A stretch of 43,408 bases of DNA from Cellulosimicrobium funkei (GTDB taxonomy: Bacteria; Actinomycetota; Actinomycetes; Actinomycetales; Cellulomonadaceae), in assembly GCF_004519295.1 (NCBI RefSeq), contig NZ_SOZH01000014.1:1-43408 (forward strand), read 5' to 3'. Below the pieces are notes generated by a model, which had not been told where the DNA came from, made no database searches, and saw only the letters and a program-made list of their open reading frames with translations. Positions 14,824 to 22,329 of the stretch are shown piece by piece; within the stretch, counting starts at the first letter, position 1, and each line of letters opens with the position of its first letter. A program made the position numbers and the translations under genes.

Positions 14824-16335
14824 ATGAGCCTTGCCCCGGCCGGGACGGTCGACGTCCACCGCCACCTGTCCCCCGCTGCTGCCGCGCGGCTGCTCGGCCG
14901 GTGGCACGCGGGCGGCCCCGCGTACACCGCCCTCGCCGACGCGCTGCGGGCCGCCGTCCTCGCGGGAACCCTCGCGCCGCACACGCGCCTGCCGTCCGAG
15001 CGCGACCTCGCCGTCGCTCTCGGCGTCTCGCGCACCACGACCGCCGCCGCGTACGGGCGCCTGCGCGAGCTCGGGTTCGCGCGCTCGCGCACCGGCTCGG
15101 GCACCGTCGTCGTGCTCCCCCGCCCGAGCGCGCGCCGGCCCGCGGACCGCGCGGCCGGCGGCGACGCCCCGCCCGGGCCCGCGCCGCGCACCGCGCCGAT
15201 CGACCTCGCCGACCTGTCGCAGGCGACCTCCGCCGCGCCGAGCGGCCTGCACGCCGCCTACTCGCGCGCGCTGGAGCGGCTGCCCGAGTACCTGTCCGGC
15301 GGCGGCTACGAGCCGTACGGCCTCGGCGTCCTCCGCGAGGCCCTCGCCGACCACCACACACGCCGCGGCACGCCCACCACGCCCGACGAGGTGCTCGTCA
15401 CCACGGGCGCCCAGCACGCCATCACCACGCTCGCCGACACCCTCCTCGGGGCAGGTGACCGCGCCGTCGTGCAGTCGCCCACGTACTACCACGCGATGGA
15501 GTCGCTGCGACGGGCGGGCGCGCGGCTGGTGCCCGTCCCCGTAGGCCGGGGAGGCCACGGGGCGCGGGGCAGCGACGACCACGACGCGCCGGGGTTCGAC
15601 GTCGACCTGTTCGACTCCACGCTGCGCCAGGTCGCGCCGCGGCTCGTCTACCTCGTGCCCGACTTCCACAACCCGACCGCCTACACCCTCACGCCCGAGG
15701 AGCGGGCGGGCGTGCGCGACGCCGCGGCCCGCCACCGCGTGACCGTGGTCGGCGACGAGACGCTCACCGACCTCGACCTCGACGGCGACCCGGACGCCAC
15801 CGGTCCGGTCGTGGAGCCGCTCGCGGGCGACGGCACCTCGCCGTACGTCGTCACGGTCGGCTCGGCGTCCAAGTCGTTCTGGGGCGGGCTGCGAGTCGGC
15901 TGGGTCCGCGCCCACCCGGACCTCGTCGCGCGCCTCGCGCGCACGCGGCAGTCGGCGGACATCGCCACCGCGGTGCTGGAGCAGCTCACCGTCGTCGAGC
16001 TGCTCGACGACGCCCCCGCGGTGCTCGCCGAGCGCCGTCGGACGCTCCGCGCGCAGCGCGACCTCCTGTGCGGCCTGCTCGCACGGGCGCTGCCGCAGTG
16101 GCGCGTGGACGTGCCCGAGGGCGGGCTCTCACTGTGGGTCGACCTGGGCGCGCCGGTCGCGCAAGCGCTCGCCGCCGCCGCGGCGGCCGAGGGCGTGCTC
16201 GTCAACGCCGGCCCGACCTTCACGCCCGACGGCAGCGCGGCCGACCGGCTGCGCCTGACGTTCTCCCGACCGCCCGAGCAGCTCGAGCACGCCGTGGCAC
16301 GGCTCGCCGCCGCGTGGGCCCGGGTCGCGGGCTGA
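14824..16335 (+). CDS. MocR-type (GntR/aminotransferase fusion) transcriptional regulator
   Basis: A 503-residue two-domain protein. Residues about 33-100 are a GntR winged helix (YTALADALRAAVLAGTLAPH, RLPSERDLAVALGVSRTT). A linker of about 30 residues leads to a fold-type I aminotransferase domain (about 128-500) with the PLP residues intact: Tyr222, Asn283 in HNPT, Asp311, and Schiff-base Lys350 in GSASKSFWGGLRVGW. MocR proteins sense PLP or an amino compound and regulate adjacent genes. The divergent YczE-like membrane gene marks it as the actinobacterial YczR-like type. Start ATG 14824 gives the full helix-turn-helix; the ribosome site is weak. Confidence 0.93.
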   Translation: MSLAPAGTVDVHRHLSPAAAARLLGRWHAGGPAYTALADALRAAVLAGTLAPHTRLPSERDLAVALGVSRTTTAAAYGRLRELGFARSRTGSGTVVVLPRPSARRPADRAAGGDAPPGPAPRTAPIDLADLSQATSAAPSGLHAAYSRALERLPEYLSGGGYEPYGLGVLREALADHHTRRGTPTTPDEVLVTTGAQHAITTLADTLLGAGDRAVVQSPTYYHAMESLRRAGARLVPVPVGRGGHGARGSDDHDAPGFDVDLFDSTLRQVAPRLVYLVPDFHNPTAYTLTPEERAGVRDAAARHRVTVVGDETLTDLDLDGDPDATGPVVEPLAGDGTSPYVVTVGSASKSFWGGLRVGWVRAHPDLVARLARTRQSADIATAVLEQLTVVELLDDAPAVLAERRRTLRAQRDLLCGLLARALPQWRVDVPEGGLSLWVDLGAPVAQALAAAAAAEGVLVNAGPTFTPDGSAADRLRLTFSRPPEQLEHAVARLAAAWARVAG

Positions 16336-16341
16336 CGGTCC

Positions 16342-16388
16342 CCCGGGGCGACGGCGCGCGACGGGCTCGCGCGCCCGTGTCGCCCGGG
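16342..16388 (+). terminator. Imperfect hairpin after the MocR gene
   Basis: A long GC-rich inverted repeat with small bulges starts six bases past the stop. The minus-strand operon ends at 16435, so it may serve both directions. Confidence 0.55.
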
Positions 16389-16434
16389 CAGGACCGGCCG
16401 GCCGTGCGTCCAGGTCAGGACGCCGACGACCCGG

Positions 16435-16644
16435 TCAGGGGACGCGCAGCTCCACCGTCGCCGTCGCCTGGCTGCCGTCGTGCAGAAGCCGGGCGGCGGC
16501 AGCGCCCTCTGCGGCGAGGCTCCGCCAGCTCTCGCCGAGCCACTGCTCGGCGTCGTACTGCGTCGTGAAGACGGGGCTCACCGGCGAGGCGAGCGCGCGC
16601 CCCTCGGCGTCGTCGAGCTCCCAGACCCACTGCGGCCGGATCAT
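16435..16644 (-). CDS. Small conserved protein of unknown function (69 aa)
   Basis: The product starts MIRPQWVWELDD and contains FTTQYDAEQWLGESWRSLA and ARLLHDGSQATATVELRVP; it looks like a compact folded alpha/beta domain without membrane segments or signal peptide. I do not recognise a named domain. It is a convincing gene: GGAGG lies six bases before the ATG, and the ATG overlaps the pyrD stop by ATGA. Its position as last gene of the pyrD operon says little about role. Confidence 0.8.
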   Translation of the reverse strand: MIRPQWVWELDDAEGRALASPVSPVFTTQYDAEQWLGESWRSLAAEGAAAARLLHDGSQATATVELRVP

Positions 16645-17753
16645 CGTGCCTCCTTCGCGTCGGCGCCCCGCACGTGCGCGCCGGGCTCGGGGTGCCGCGC
16701 GAGCGAGCGGTTGATCCGCGCCGCCCACAGCGGGCCCTGGTAGAGGAACCCGGTGTACCCCTGCACGAGGTCCGCGCCCGCGTGCAGGTAGTCGCGCGCG
16801 TCGTGCGCGGTGGTGATCCCCCCGACGCCGATGATCGCGCGCTGCGGCCCGAGCCGCTCGCGCAGGCGCGCGACGACGGCCAGGCCCCGCGCGCGGATGG
16901 GCGGGCCCGAGAGGCCGCCGGGCCCGCGGTCGTGCCCGATCGTCGTGTTCACGGCGACGACGCCGTCGAGGTCGAGCTCGTCCACGAGGTCAGCGACGGC
17001 GTCGACGTCCTCGTCCGCGAGGTCCGGGGCGATCTTGACGAGCAGCGGCACCCGGCCGACGCCCGCGTCCGCCGTGGCCGCGTCGGCCGCCTCGCGCACG
17101 GCCACGAGGATCGGCCGCAGCGACTCGACCTCCTGGAGGTCGCGCAGGCCCGGGGTGTTCGGGGACGACACGTTCACCACGAGGTAGTCCGCGTACGGCG
17201 CGAGCAGGCCCGCGCTCGTCGCGTAGTCCGCGGCCGCCTCCTCGGCGGGCGTGACCTTCGTCTTGCCGATGTTCGCCCCGACGAGCACGGCACGCCCGCC
17301 CCGCGTCGAGCGCAGGGCCGCGAGCCGGCGCGCGGCCGCCGCGGCGCCCTCGTTGTTGAACCCCATGCGGTTGCGCACGCCCTGGACGTCGAGCTCGCGC
17401 CACAGGCGCGGCCGCTCGTTGCCGGGCTGGGCGTGCGCCGTCACGGTGCCGATCTCGACGAACGCGAAGCCGAGCATCGTCAGCCCGCGCACCGCCCGGG
17501 CGTCCTTGTCGAAGCCGCCCGCGAGCCCGAACGGCGCCGGGAAGACCTTGCCGAGCACCTCGACGCTCCCCCGGCCCCCCGCCGCGCGGCCCAGGTAGGG
17601 CGCGAGCGCCCCCTGGACGACGTCGCGCAGCACGGGCACGCGCCCGGCGAACCCGATGAGGTCGAACGCCACGTGGTGCGCCCGCTCGGGGTCCATCCGG
17701 CGGAACACGGTGTCGAAGAGGAGGCCGTAGAGGAGCGGTCGGCGGCGGGTCAT
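16641..17753 (-). CDS. pyrD: Dihydroorotate dehydrogenase (quinone), class 2
   Basis: PyrD oxidises dihydroorotate to orotate in pyrimidine synthesis, passing electrons through FMN to membrane quinone. The 370-residue product has the class 2 N-terminal membrane-association helix (LLYGLLFDTVFRRMDPERAH, 7-26), the FMN motif GGFDKDA with Lys83, the NRMGFNNEG segment (128-136), the catalytic serine at about 197 in VNVSSPNTPGLR, and IGVGGITTAHDARDYLHAGA near the end. Electron transfer to quinone links it to the respiratory chain that ends in the ctaCDF oxidase. The ATG at 17753 overlaps the upstream membrane-protein stop by ATGA, and its stop overlaps the next start. Confidence 0.97.
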   Translation of the reverse strand: MTRRRPLLYGLLFDTVFRRMDPERAHHVAFDLIGFAGRVPVLRDVVQGALAPYLGRAAGGRGSVEVLGKVFPAPFGLAGGFDKDARAVRGLTMLGFAFVEIGTVTAHAQPGNERPRLWRELDVQGVRNRMGFNNEGAAAAARRLAALRSTRGGRAVLVGANIGKTKVTPAEEAAADYATSAGLLAPYADYLVVNVSSPNTPGLRDLQEVESLRPILVAVREAADAATADAGVGRVPLLVKIAPDLADEDVDAVADLVDELDLDGVVAVNTTIGHDRGPGGLSGPPIRARGLAVVARLRERLGPQRAIIGVGGITTAHDARDYLHAGADLVQGYTGFLYQGPLWAARINRSLARHPEPGAHVRGADAKEAR

Positions 17754-18292
17754 ACGGCGTCCTCCGGGGCGTCGGTGACGGGGGTGGTGGGGGCGGCGGG
17801 GGGCGGGGTGGTCACGCCGGGCGCGGCGGGCCGGGTGCGCCAGAGCCACCAGAGCCCGACGAACGGCAGCACGAGCGGGACGTAGCCGTAGCCCTGGCCG
17901 AAGCCCGACCAGACGGTCGCGCGCGGGAAGGCCTCGGGGTCGGCGAGCGAGAACGCGCCGACGGTCAGGACGCCGACGAGCTCGACGCCCACGGCGAGCC
18001 ACGCCATGCGGCGCGCGACGCGGCCGCCCCGCGCGAGGGCGATCGTCGCGACGACGTAGACCGCCGCCGCGAGCGCCGACAGCGCGTAGGCGAGCGGCGC
18101 CTCGTGCCAGTCGCGCAGGAGCTGGACCCCGGCGCGGGCCGTCGCGGCGAGCGCGAAGATCCCGTAGACGGCGACGAGCACCCGGCCGAAGCCGCCGTTG
18201 GTGCGGCGCTGGCCCGAACGGGGGTCCGGGCGACCGCCCGCTGCGGGCGTCGCCGCCGGGTCCGCCCCGTCGGGGGCGGCAGGTGCGCTCAT
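17750..18292 (-). CDS. Four-span membrane protein of unknown function
   Basis: The 180-residue product has a disordered Pro/Ala/Asp-rich start (1-33), then four hydrophobic segments at about 37-55, 68-86, 96-113 and 136-150, ending in a Pro/Thr-rich tail. The loop FSLADPEAFPRATVWSGFGQGYGYVPLVLP is distinctive, and such proteins are commonly found just before pyrD in actinobacteria; no function is known to me. The ATG at 18292 has GGAGG about ten bases upstream. It is translationally coupled to pyrD. Confidence 0.8.
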   Translation of the reverse strand: MSAPAAPDGADPAATPAAGGRPDPRSGQRRTNGGFGRVLVAVYGIFALAATARAGVQLLRDWHEAPLAYALSALAAAVYVVATIALARGGRVARRMAWLAVGVELVGVLTVGAFSLADPEAFPRATVWSGFGQGYGYVPLVLPFVGLWWLWRTRPAAPGVTTPPPAAPTTPVTDAPEDAV

Positions 18293-18308
18293 GGCGAGGG
18301 CCTCCAGG

Positions 18309-18665
18309 TCAGGCGTTCCAGATCTGCCACAGCCGCCACTCGAGGAACGCGACCGTGAGCGCGGCGACCGCGAGCACGACGGAGCTCCAGCGCGAGCGCT
18401 CCGCGAACGCCCACAGCGCGGCGACGGGCAGGATGACGAGTGCGGTCACGAGGTAGCCCCACAGCAGCACCGGGTCGGTGGGCGCCGTCCCGGTCGCGCC
18501 GAGCACCCCGAGCACGACCGCCTGCACGAGGATCAGCCCCTCGATCACCGCGGCGCCCCACAGCTGGCGCAGGATCACCGCGCGGTCGCGCGCGACGAAC
18601 ACGACCGCCCAGGCGGCGAGCGCGACGCACGCCGCGACCACGAGGAGCAGGAGGGGGAGGACCAC
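18309..18665 (-). CDS. Small four-span membrane protein
   Basis: A 118-residue hydrophobic protein with spans at about 3-22, 33-53, 65-83 and 92-110, starting VVLPLLLLVV and ending WRLWQIWNA. No domain is recognised. The GTG at 18665 is supported by TACGCT on the minus strand (18673-18678) seven bases upstream, suggesting a leaderless first gene of the operon that continues 16 bp later with the 180-residue membrane protein and pyrD. Confidence 0.75.
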   Translation of the reverse strand: MVLPLLLLVVAACVALAAWAVVFVARDRAVILRQLWGAAVIEGLILVQAVVLGVLGATGTAPTDPVLLWGYLVTALVILPVAALWAFAERSRWSSVVLAVAALTVAFLEWRLWQIWNA

Positions 18666-18672
18666 GCCGCCG

Positions 18673-18678
18673 AGCGTA
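18673..18678 (-). promoter_or_regulatory. -10 candidate for the pyrD operon
   Basis: TACGCT on the minus strand, seven bases before the GTG at 18665. Confidence 0.5.
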
Positions 18679-18742
18679 CCGGGGGCGGTGGGCGCCGCGG
18701 GAATCGTCCACAGGCCCGGCGGACCCCGCGGGCGGCCGGGGA

Positions 18743-18748
18743 TAGCAT
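18743..18748 (+). promoter_or_regulatory. -10 candidate, leaderless pepA
   Basis: TAGCAT ends six bases before the pepA GTG. Confidence 0.55.
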
Positions 18749-18754
18749 CGCGGG

Positions 18755-20260
18755 GTGGCTGAACTGACCGTCTCCAGCAAGAATCCCGCCGGTGCCAAGG
18801 TCGACGCGCTCGTCGTCGGCACCCACACGACGTCCGACGGCGTCGCGATCGTCGGGGGCGACCTGCCCCGTCCGGTGGTCGCCGCCCTCGAGGACCTCGC
18901 ACCCGCGCTCGGCATCACGGGCGCCGCCGACGAGGTCCGCAAGGTCCCCGCCGGTCCCGACCTCAAGGCGGGCGTGCTCGTGCTCGTGGGCCTCGGCGCC
19001 CGCCGGGCCGACGGCACGTTCGGCGCCGAGGCGCTGCGCCGTGCGGCAGGGGCCGCGCTGCGCGCGCTCGCCGGCACCGCGTCGGTCGCCGTCGCGCTGC
19101 CCGTCGAGGACGACGCGCAGCTCGCCGCCGTCGCCGAGGGCGCGCTCCTGGGCACCTACACGTTCGCGCGCTACCGCACGGGCGAGGCCGCGACGTCGGC
19201 CGGGAGCCGTCCGCCCGCGACCGTCGAGATCCTCGCGGCGAACGCGCGCAGCGCCGCCGCGAAGGCCGCCGTCGAGCGCGCGACGGTCGTCGCCGCCGCG
19301 GTCAACGCGACGCGCGACCTCGTGAACGCGGCGCCGAACGACCTGTACCCGGCCGCGTTCGCCGACGTCGCGAAGCAGGCCGTCAAGGAGTCCGGCGCCA
19401 AGGGCCTCAAGGTCACCGTGCTCGACGACAAGGCGCTCGCCGCGGGCGGGTACGGCGGTCTGGTCGGCGTGGGCCAGGGCTCGGCGCGCGGGCCGCGCCT
19501 GGTCAAGGTCGCCTACACGCCGTCGCGCCCTGCGGCGAAGGTCGCGCTCGTCGGCAAGGGCATCACGTTCGACTCGGGCGGCATCTCCATCAAGCCCGCG
19601 AAGGGCATGGAGGCGATGAAGTCCGACATGGCCGGCGCCGCCGCGGTGCTCCAGACCGTCGTCGCCGCCGCGCGCCTGGGCCTGCCCGTGGCGGTCACGG
19701 GCTGGCTGTGCCTGGCGGAGAACATGCCGTCCGGCACCGCGCAGCGCCCGTCCGACGTCATCACGATCCGGGGCGGCAAGACGGTCGAGGTGCTCAACAC
19801 CGACGCCGAGGGCCGCCTCGTCATGGCCGACGGCCTCGTCGCCGCGGTCGAGGAGAAGCCCGACGTCGTGCTCGACGTCGCGACGCTCACCGGCGCCCAG
19901 ATGGTCGCGCTCGGCAACCGCGTCTCGGCGGTCATGGGCGCCGACGACGTGCGCGCGGAGGTCGTCGCGGCGGCCGACGCCGCGGGCGAGCAGTTCTGGC
20001 CGATGCCGCTGCCCGAGGAGCTGGGCGCGTCGCTGAAGTCGAAGGTCGCGGACCTCGCCAACATCGGCGACCGGTTCGGCGGGATGCTCGTCGCCGGGCT
20101 GTTCCTCCAGGAGTTCGTCGGCGAGACGCCGTGGGCCCACCTCGACATCGCCGGCCCCGCGTTCAACGAGGGCTCCGCGCACGGGTACACGCCGGTCGGC
20201 GGCACGGGCGTCGCCGTCCGCACCCTGCTGGGCCTGGTCGAAGGCCGCGCCCGCCGCTGA
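18755..20260 (+). CDS. pepA: Leucyl aminopeptidase (M17)
   Basis: A cytosolic hexameric dimetal aminopeptidase of family M17 that removes N-terminal residues from peptides. The 501-residue product has a divergent N-terminal macro-like domain (about 1-165) and the conserved catalytic domain with VGKGITFDSGGISIKPAKGM (Lys and Asp metal ligands), MKSDMAGAAAV, and the signature NTDAEGRLVMADG with metal-binding Asp and Glu and the adjacent catalytic Arg. WAHLDIAGPAF and TGVAVRTLLGLV complete the family C-terminus. The GTG start lies six bases after TAGCAT without a ribosome site. Divergent from the pyrD operon. Confidence 0.97.
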   Translation: MAELTVSSKNPAGAKVDALVVGTHTTSDGVAIVGGDLPRPVVAALEDLAPALGITGAADEVRKVPAGPDLKAGVLVLVGLGARRADGTFGAEALRRAAGAALRALAGTASVAVALPVEDDAQLAAVAEGALLGTYTFARYRTGEAATSAGSRPPATVEILAANARSAAAKAAVERATVVAAAVNATRDLVNAAPNDLYPAAFADVAKQAVKESGAKGLKVTVLDDKALAAGGYGGLVGVGQGSARGPRLVKVAYTPSRPAAKVALVGKGITFDSGGISIKPAKGMEAMKSDMAGAAAVLQTVVAAARLGLPVAVTGWLCLAENMPSGTAQRPSDVITIRGGKTVEVLNTDAEGRLVMADGLVAAVEEKPDVVLDVATLTGAQMVALGNRVSAVMGADDVRAEVVAAADAAGEQFWPMPLPEELGASLKSKVADLANIGDRFGGMLVAGLFLQEFVGETPWAHLDIAGPAFNEGSAHGYTPVGGTGVAVRTLLGLVEGRARR

Positions 20261-20271
20261 CCCGACCCCGC

Positions 20272-20327
20272 CGAGCAGGTGGTCCTGGTCCGTCCGGTCG
20301 CCCCGACGGACCAGGACCGCCTGCTCG
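20272..20327. terminator. Bidirectional terminator with 23-bp stem
   Basis: Arms 20272-20294 and 20305-20327 pair throughout with a single wobble pair; the loop is ten bases. It lies 11 bp past pepA and 17 bp before the convergent small gene. Confidence 0.85.
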
Positions 20328-20344
20328 CCCGGCGGGCGGCCCGG

Positions 20345-20701
20345 TCAGGAGCTTTTGCGCTGGCGCGAGTTCCAGTCGCGCATGCGCTGCGGGTAGCCGG
20401 TGAAGCGGACGTTGTAGACGGGCACGCCCAGCGAGCCGGCGACGTCGAACGCCGTCTTCTCGTCCGGCACGCGGCGCCGTGTCCACTCCCCCGTCGTCGC
20501 GATGAGCAGGAGCGTCGCGCCCGTGTCCGGCGTGGGCGGCTCGACGTACGCCTCGACGCCGACGCGCGTGCGCACGAACTCCTGCAGGTGTGCGAGCGTC
20601 GCGCGGCGGGCGTCCGACGGCGCGGCCGCGGCGCCGCCCGGCGACGAGGTGGTCGCGGGACGGCGGGAGAACAGGCTGGACAGCTTGGGCAGCCGGGGCA
20701 C
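20345..20701 (-). CDS. Small conserved protein of unknown function (118 aa)
   Basis: The product begins VPRLPKLSSLFSRR, has a Ser/Ala/Gly linker, then a compact domain (about 32-110) with TLAHLQEFVRTRVGVEAYVEP, TLLLIATTGEWTRRRV and GVPVYNVRFTGYPQRMRDWN. No domain is recognised and there is no signal peptide. I choose the GTG at 20701 because TACCCT on the minus strand (20708-20713) lies six bases upstream, the leaderless pattern seen at many genes here; an ATG at 20731 would add ten residues. Confidence 0.75.
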   Translation of the reverse strand: MPRLPKLSSLFSRRPATTSSPGGAAAAPSDARRATLAHLQEFVRTRVGVEAYVEPPTPDTGATLLLIATTGEWTRRRVPDEKTAFDVAGSLGVPVYNVRFTGYPQRMRDWNSRQRKSS

Positions 20702-20707
20702 AGCGGC

Positions 20708-20713
20708 AGGGTA
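20708..20713 (-). promoter_or_regulatory. -10 candidate for the 118-residue protein gene
   Basis: TACCCT on the minus strand, six bases before the GTG at 20701. Confidence 0.5.
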
Positions 20714-20916
20714 CAGCGTGACCCTGGTCATACGGTGGGCGCGCTGTCTCCAGCGTCACAGCCGTACGGCCCAGGTTTCGATTGGGGAGCCCGTCCCCGA
20801 GGTGCCAAGATGGCTCCCGGAGAACGTTCACGCACCGTGGGTCAGCGGTTCCCGTCCGGCCCGCCGTCGTGCCGTGGACGCCCGCTCTCGCTCTCCCCTC
20901 GCTGAAGGAGTCGCAC

Positions 20917-22299
20917 GTGGCCGAACCCGGCACACCATTCGACGTCGTCGTCCTGGGCGGAGGCAGCGCCGGCTACGCCACCGCGCTGCGTGCCGCCCAG
21001 CTCGGTCTCGACGTCGCGCTCGTCGAGTCGGGCCGGCTCGGCGGTACCTGCCTGCACAACGGGTGCATCCCCACCAAGGCGCTGCTCCACGCGGCCGAGC
21101 TCGCCGACGGCGCCCGCGAGGGCGCGAAGTTCGGCGTGCGCAGCACGCTCGAGGGCATCGACATGGCGGGGGTCAACGCGTACAAGGACGGCGTCGTCGC
21201 CGGTCTGTACAAGGGTCTCCAGGGACTCGTCTCCTCGCGCGGCATCACGTACGTCGAGGGCCACGGTCGCCTCGTGTCGCAGGACACGGTCGAGGTCGAC
21301 GGCACCCGCTACACCGGCCGCCACGTCGTGCTCGCCACCGGCTCGTACGCCCGGTCGCTGCCCGGTCTCGAGATCGGGGGCCGGGTCGTCACGTCCGACC
21401 AGGCGCTGCGGCTCGACCGCGTGCCGAAGTCGGTCGTCGTGCTCGGCGGCGGCGTCATCGGCGTCGAGTTCGCGAGCGTGTGGAAGTCGTTCGGCGCCGA
21501 CGTCCAGATCGTCGAGGCGCTGCCCCACCTCGTGCCGAACGAGGACGTGGCCCTGTCGAAGGCGCTCGAGCGCGCGTTCCGCAAGCGGGGCATCGCGTTC
21601 TCGCTCGGCGACCGGTTCGCCGGCGTCAAGGAGACCGACTCCGGGGTCACCGTGACCCTCGAGTCCGGGAAGACGTTCGAGGCCGAGCTGCTGCTCGTCG
21701 CCGTCGGGCGCGGCCCGCGCACCGCGGACCTCGGGTTCGAGGAGCAGGGCCTCACGCTCGACCGCGGCTTCGTGATCGTCGACGAGCGCCTGCACACGGG
21801 CGTCGGCAACATCTGGGCCGCGGGCGACATCGTCCCCGGCCTCCAGCTCGCCCACCGCGGCTTCGCGCAGGGCATCTTCCTCGCGGAGCAGATCGCGGGC
21901 CTCGACCCGACGCCGATCGTCGAGTCGTCCATCCCCCGGGTCACGTACTGCGAGCCCGAGGTCGCGTCCGTCGGCGTCACCGAGGCCGACGCCGCCGAGA
22001 CGTGGGGGGCCGACCAGGTCGAGTCCCTCGAGTACAACCTCGCCGGCAACGGCAAGAGCAAGATCCTCGGGACGAGCGGCTTCGTCAAGCTCGTGCGCCG
22101 CAAGGACGGTCCCGTCGTCGGCGTGCACATGATCGGCGCCCGCGTCGGCGAGCTCGTCGGCGAGGGCCAGCTGATCGTGGGCTGGGAGGCGTACCCCGAG
22201 GACGTCGCCGCCCTGGTCCACGCCCACCCCACCCAGAACGAGGCACTCGGAGAGGCGCACCTGGCCCTGGCCGGCAAGCCTCTGCACGCCCACAACTGA
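20917..22299 (+). CDS. lpd: Dihydrolipoyl dehydrogenase (E3)
   Basis: E3 reoxidises dihydrolipoyl groups of 2-oxoacid dehydrogenase complexes and reduces NAD+. The 460-residue flavoprotein shows the FAD motif VLGGGSAGYA (12-21), the redox disulfide pair Cys45 and Cys50 in GGTCLHNGCIPTKALL, an NAD-binding GGGVIGVEFAS motif, the second FAD motif WAAGDI, and the C-terminal HAHPTQNEALGEA active-site His-Glu pair. The GTG at 20917 has AAGGAG six bases upstream, while upstream in-frame codons lack family sequence. It lies 30 bp before the E2 gene and is probably co-transcribed with it. Confidence 0.97.
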   Translation: MAEPGTPFDVVVLGGGSAGYATALRAAQLGLDVALVESGRLGGTCLHNGCIPTKALLHAAELADGAREGAKFGVRSTLEGIDMAGVNAYKDGVVAGLYKGLQGLVSSRGITYVEGHGRLVSQDTVEVDGTRYTGRHVVLATGSYARSLPGLEIGGRVVTSDQALRLDRVPKSVVVLGGGVIGVEFASVWKSFGADVQIVEALPHLVPNEDVALSKALERAFRKRGIAFSLGDRFAGVKETDSGVTVTLESGKTFEAELLLVAVGRGPRTADLGFEEQGLTLDRGFVIVDERLHTGVGNIWAAGDIVPGLQLAHRGFAQGIFLAEQIAGLDPTPIVESSIPRVTYCEPEVASVGVTEADAAETWGADQVESLEYNLAGNGKSKILGTSGFVKLVRRKDGPVVGVHMIGARVGELVGEGQLIVGWEAYPEDVAALVHAHPTQNEALGEAHLALAGKPLHAHN

Positions 22300-22329
22300 C
22301 CCCAACGATCGAAGGAGACCAGGCAGGTC

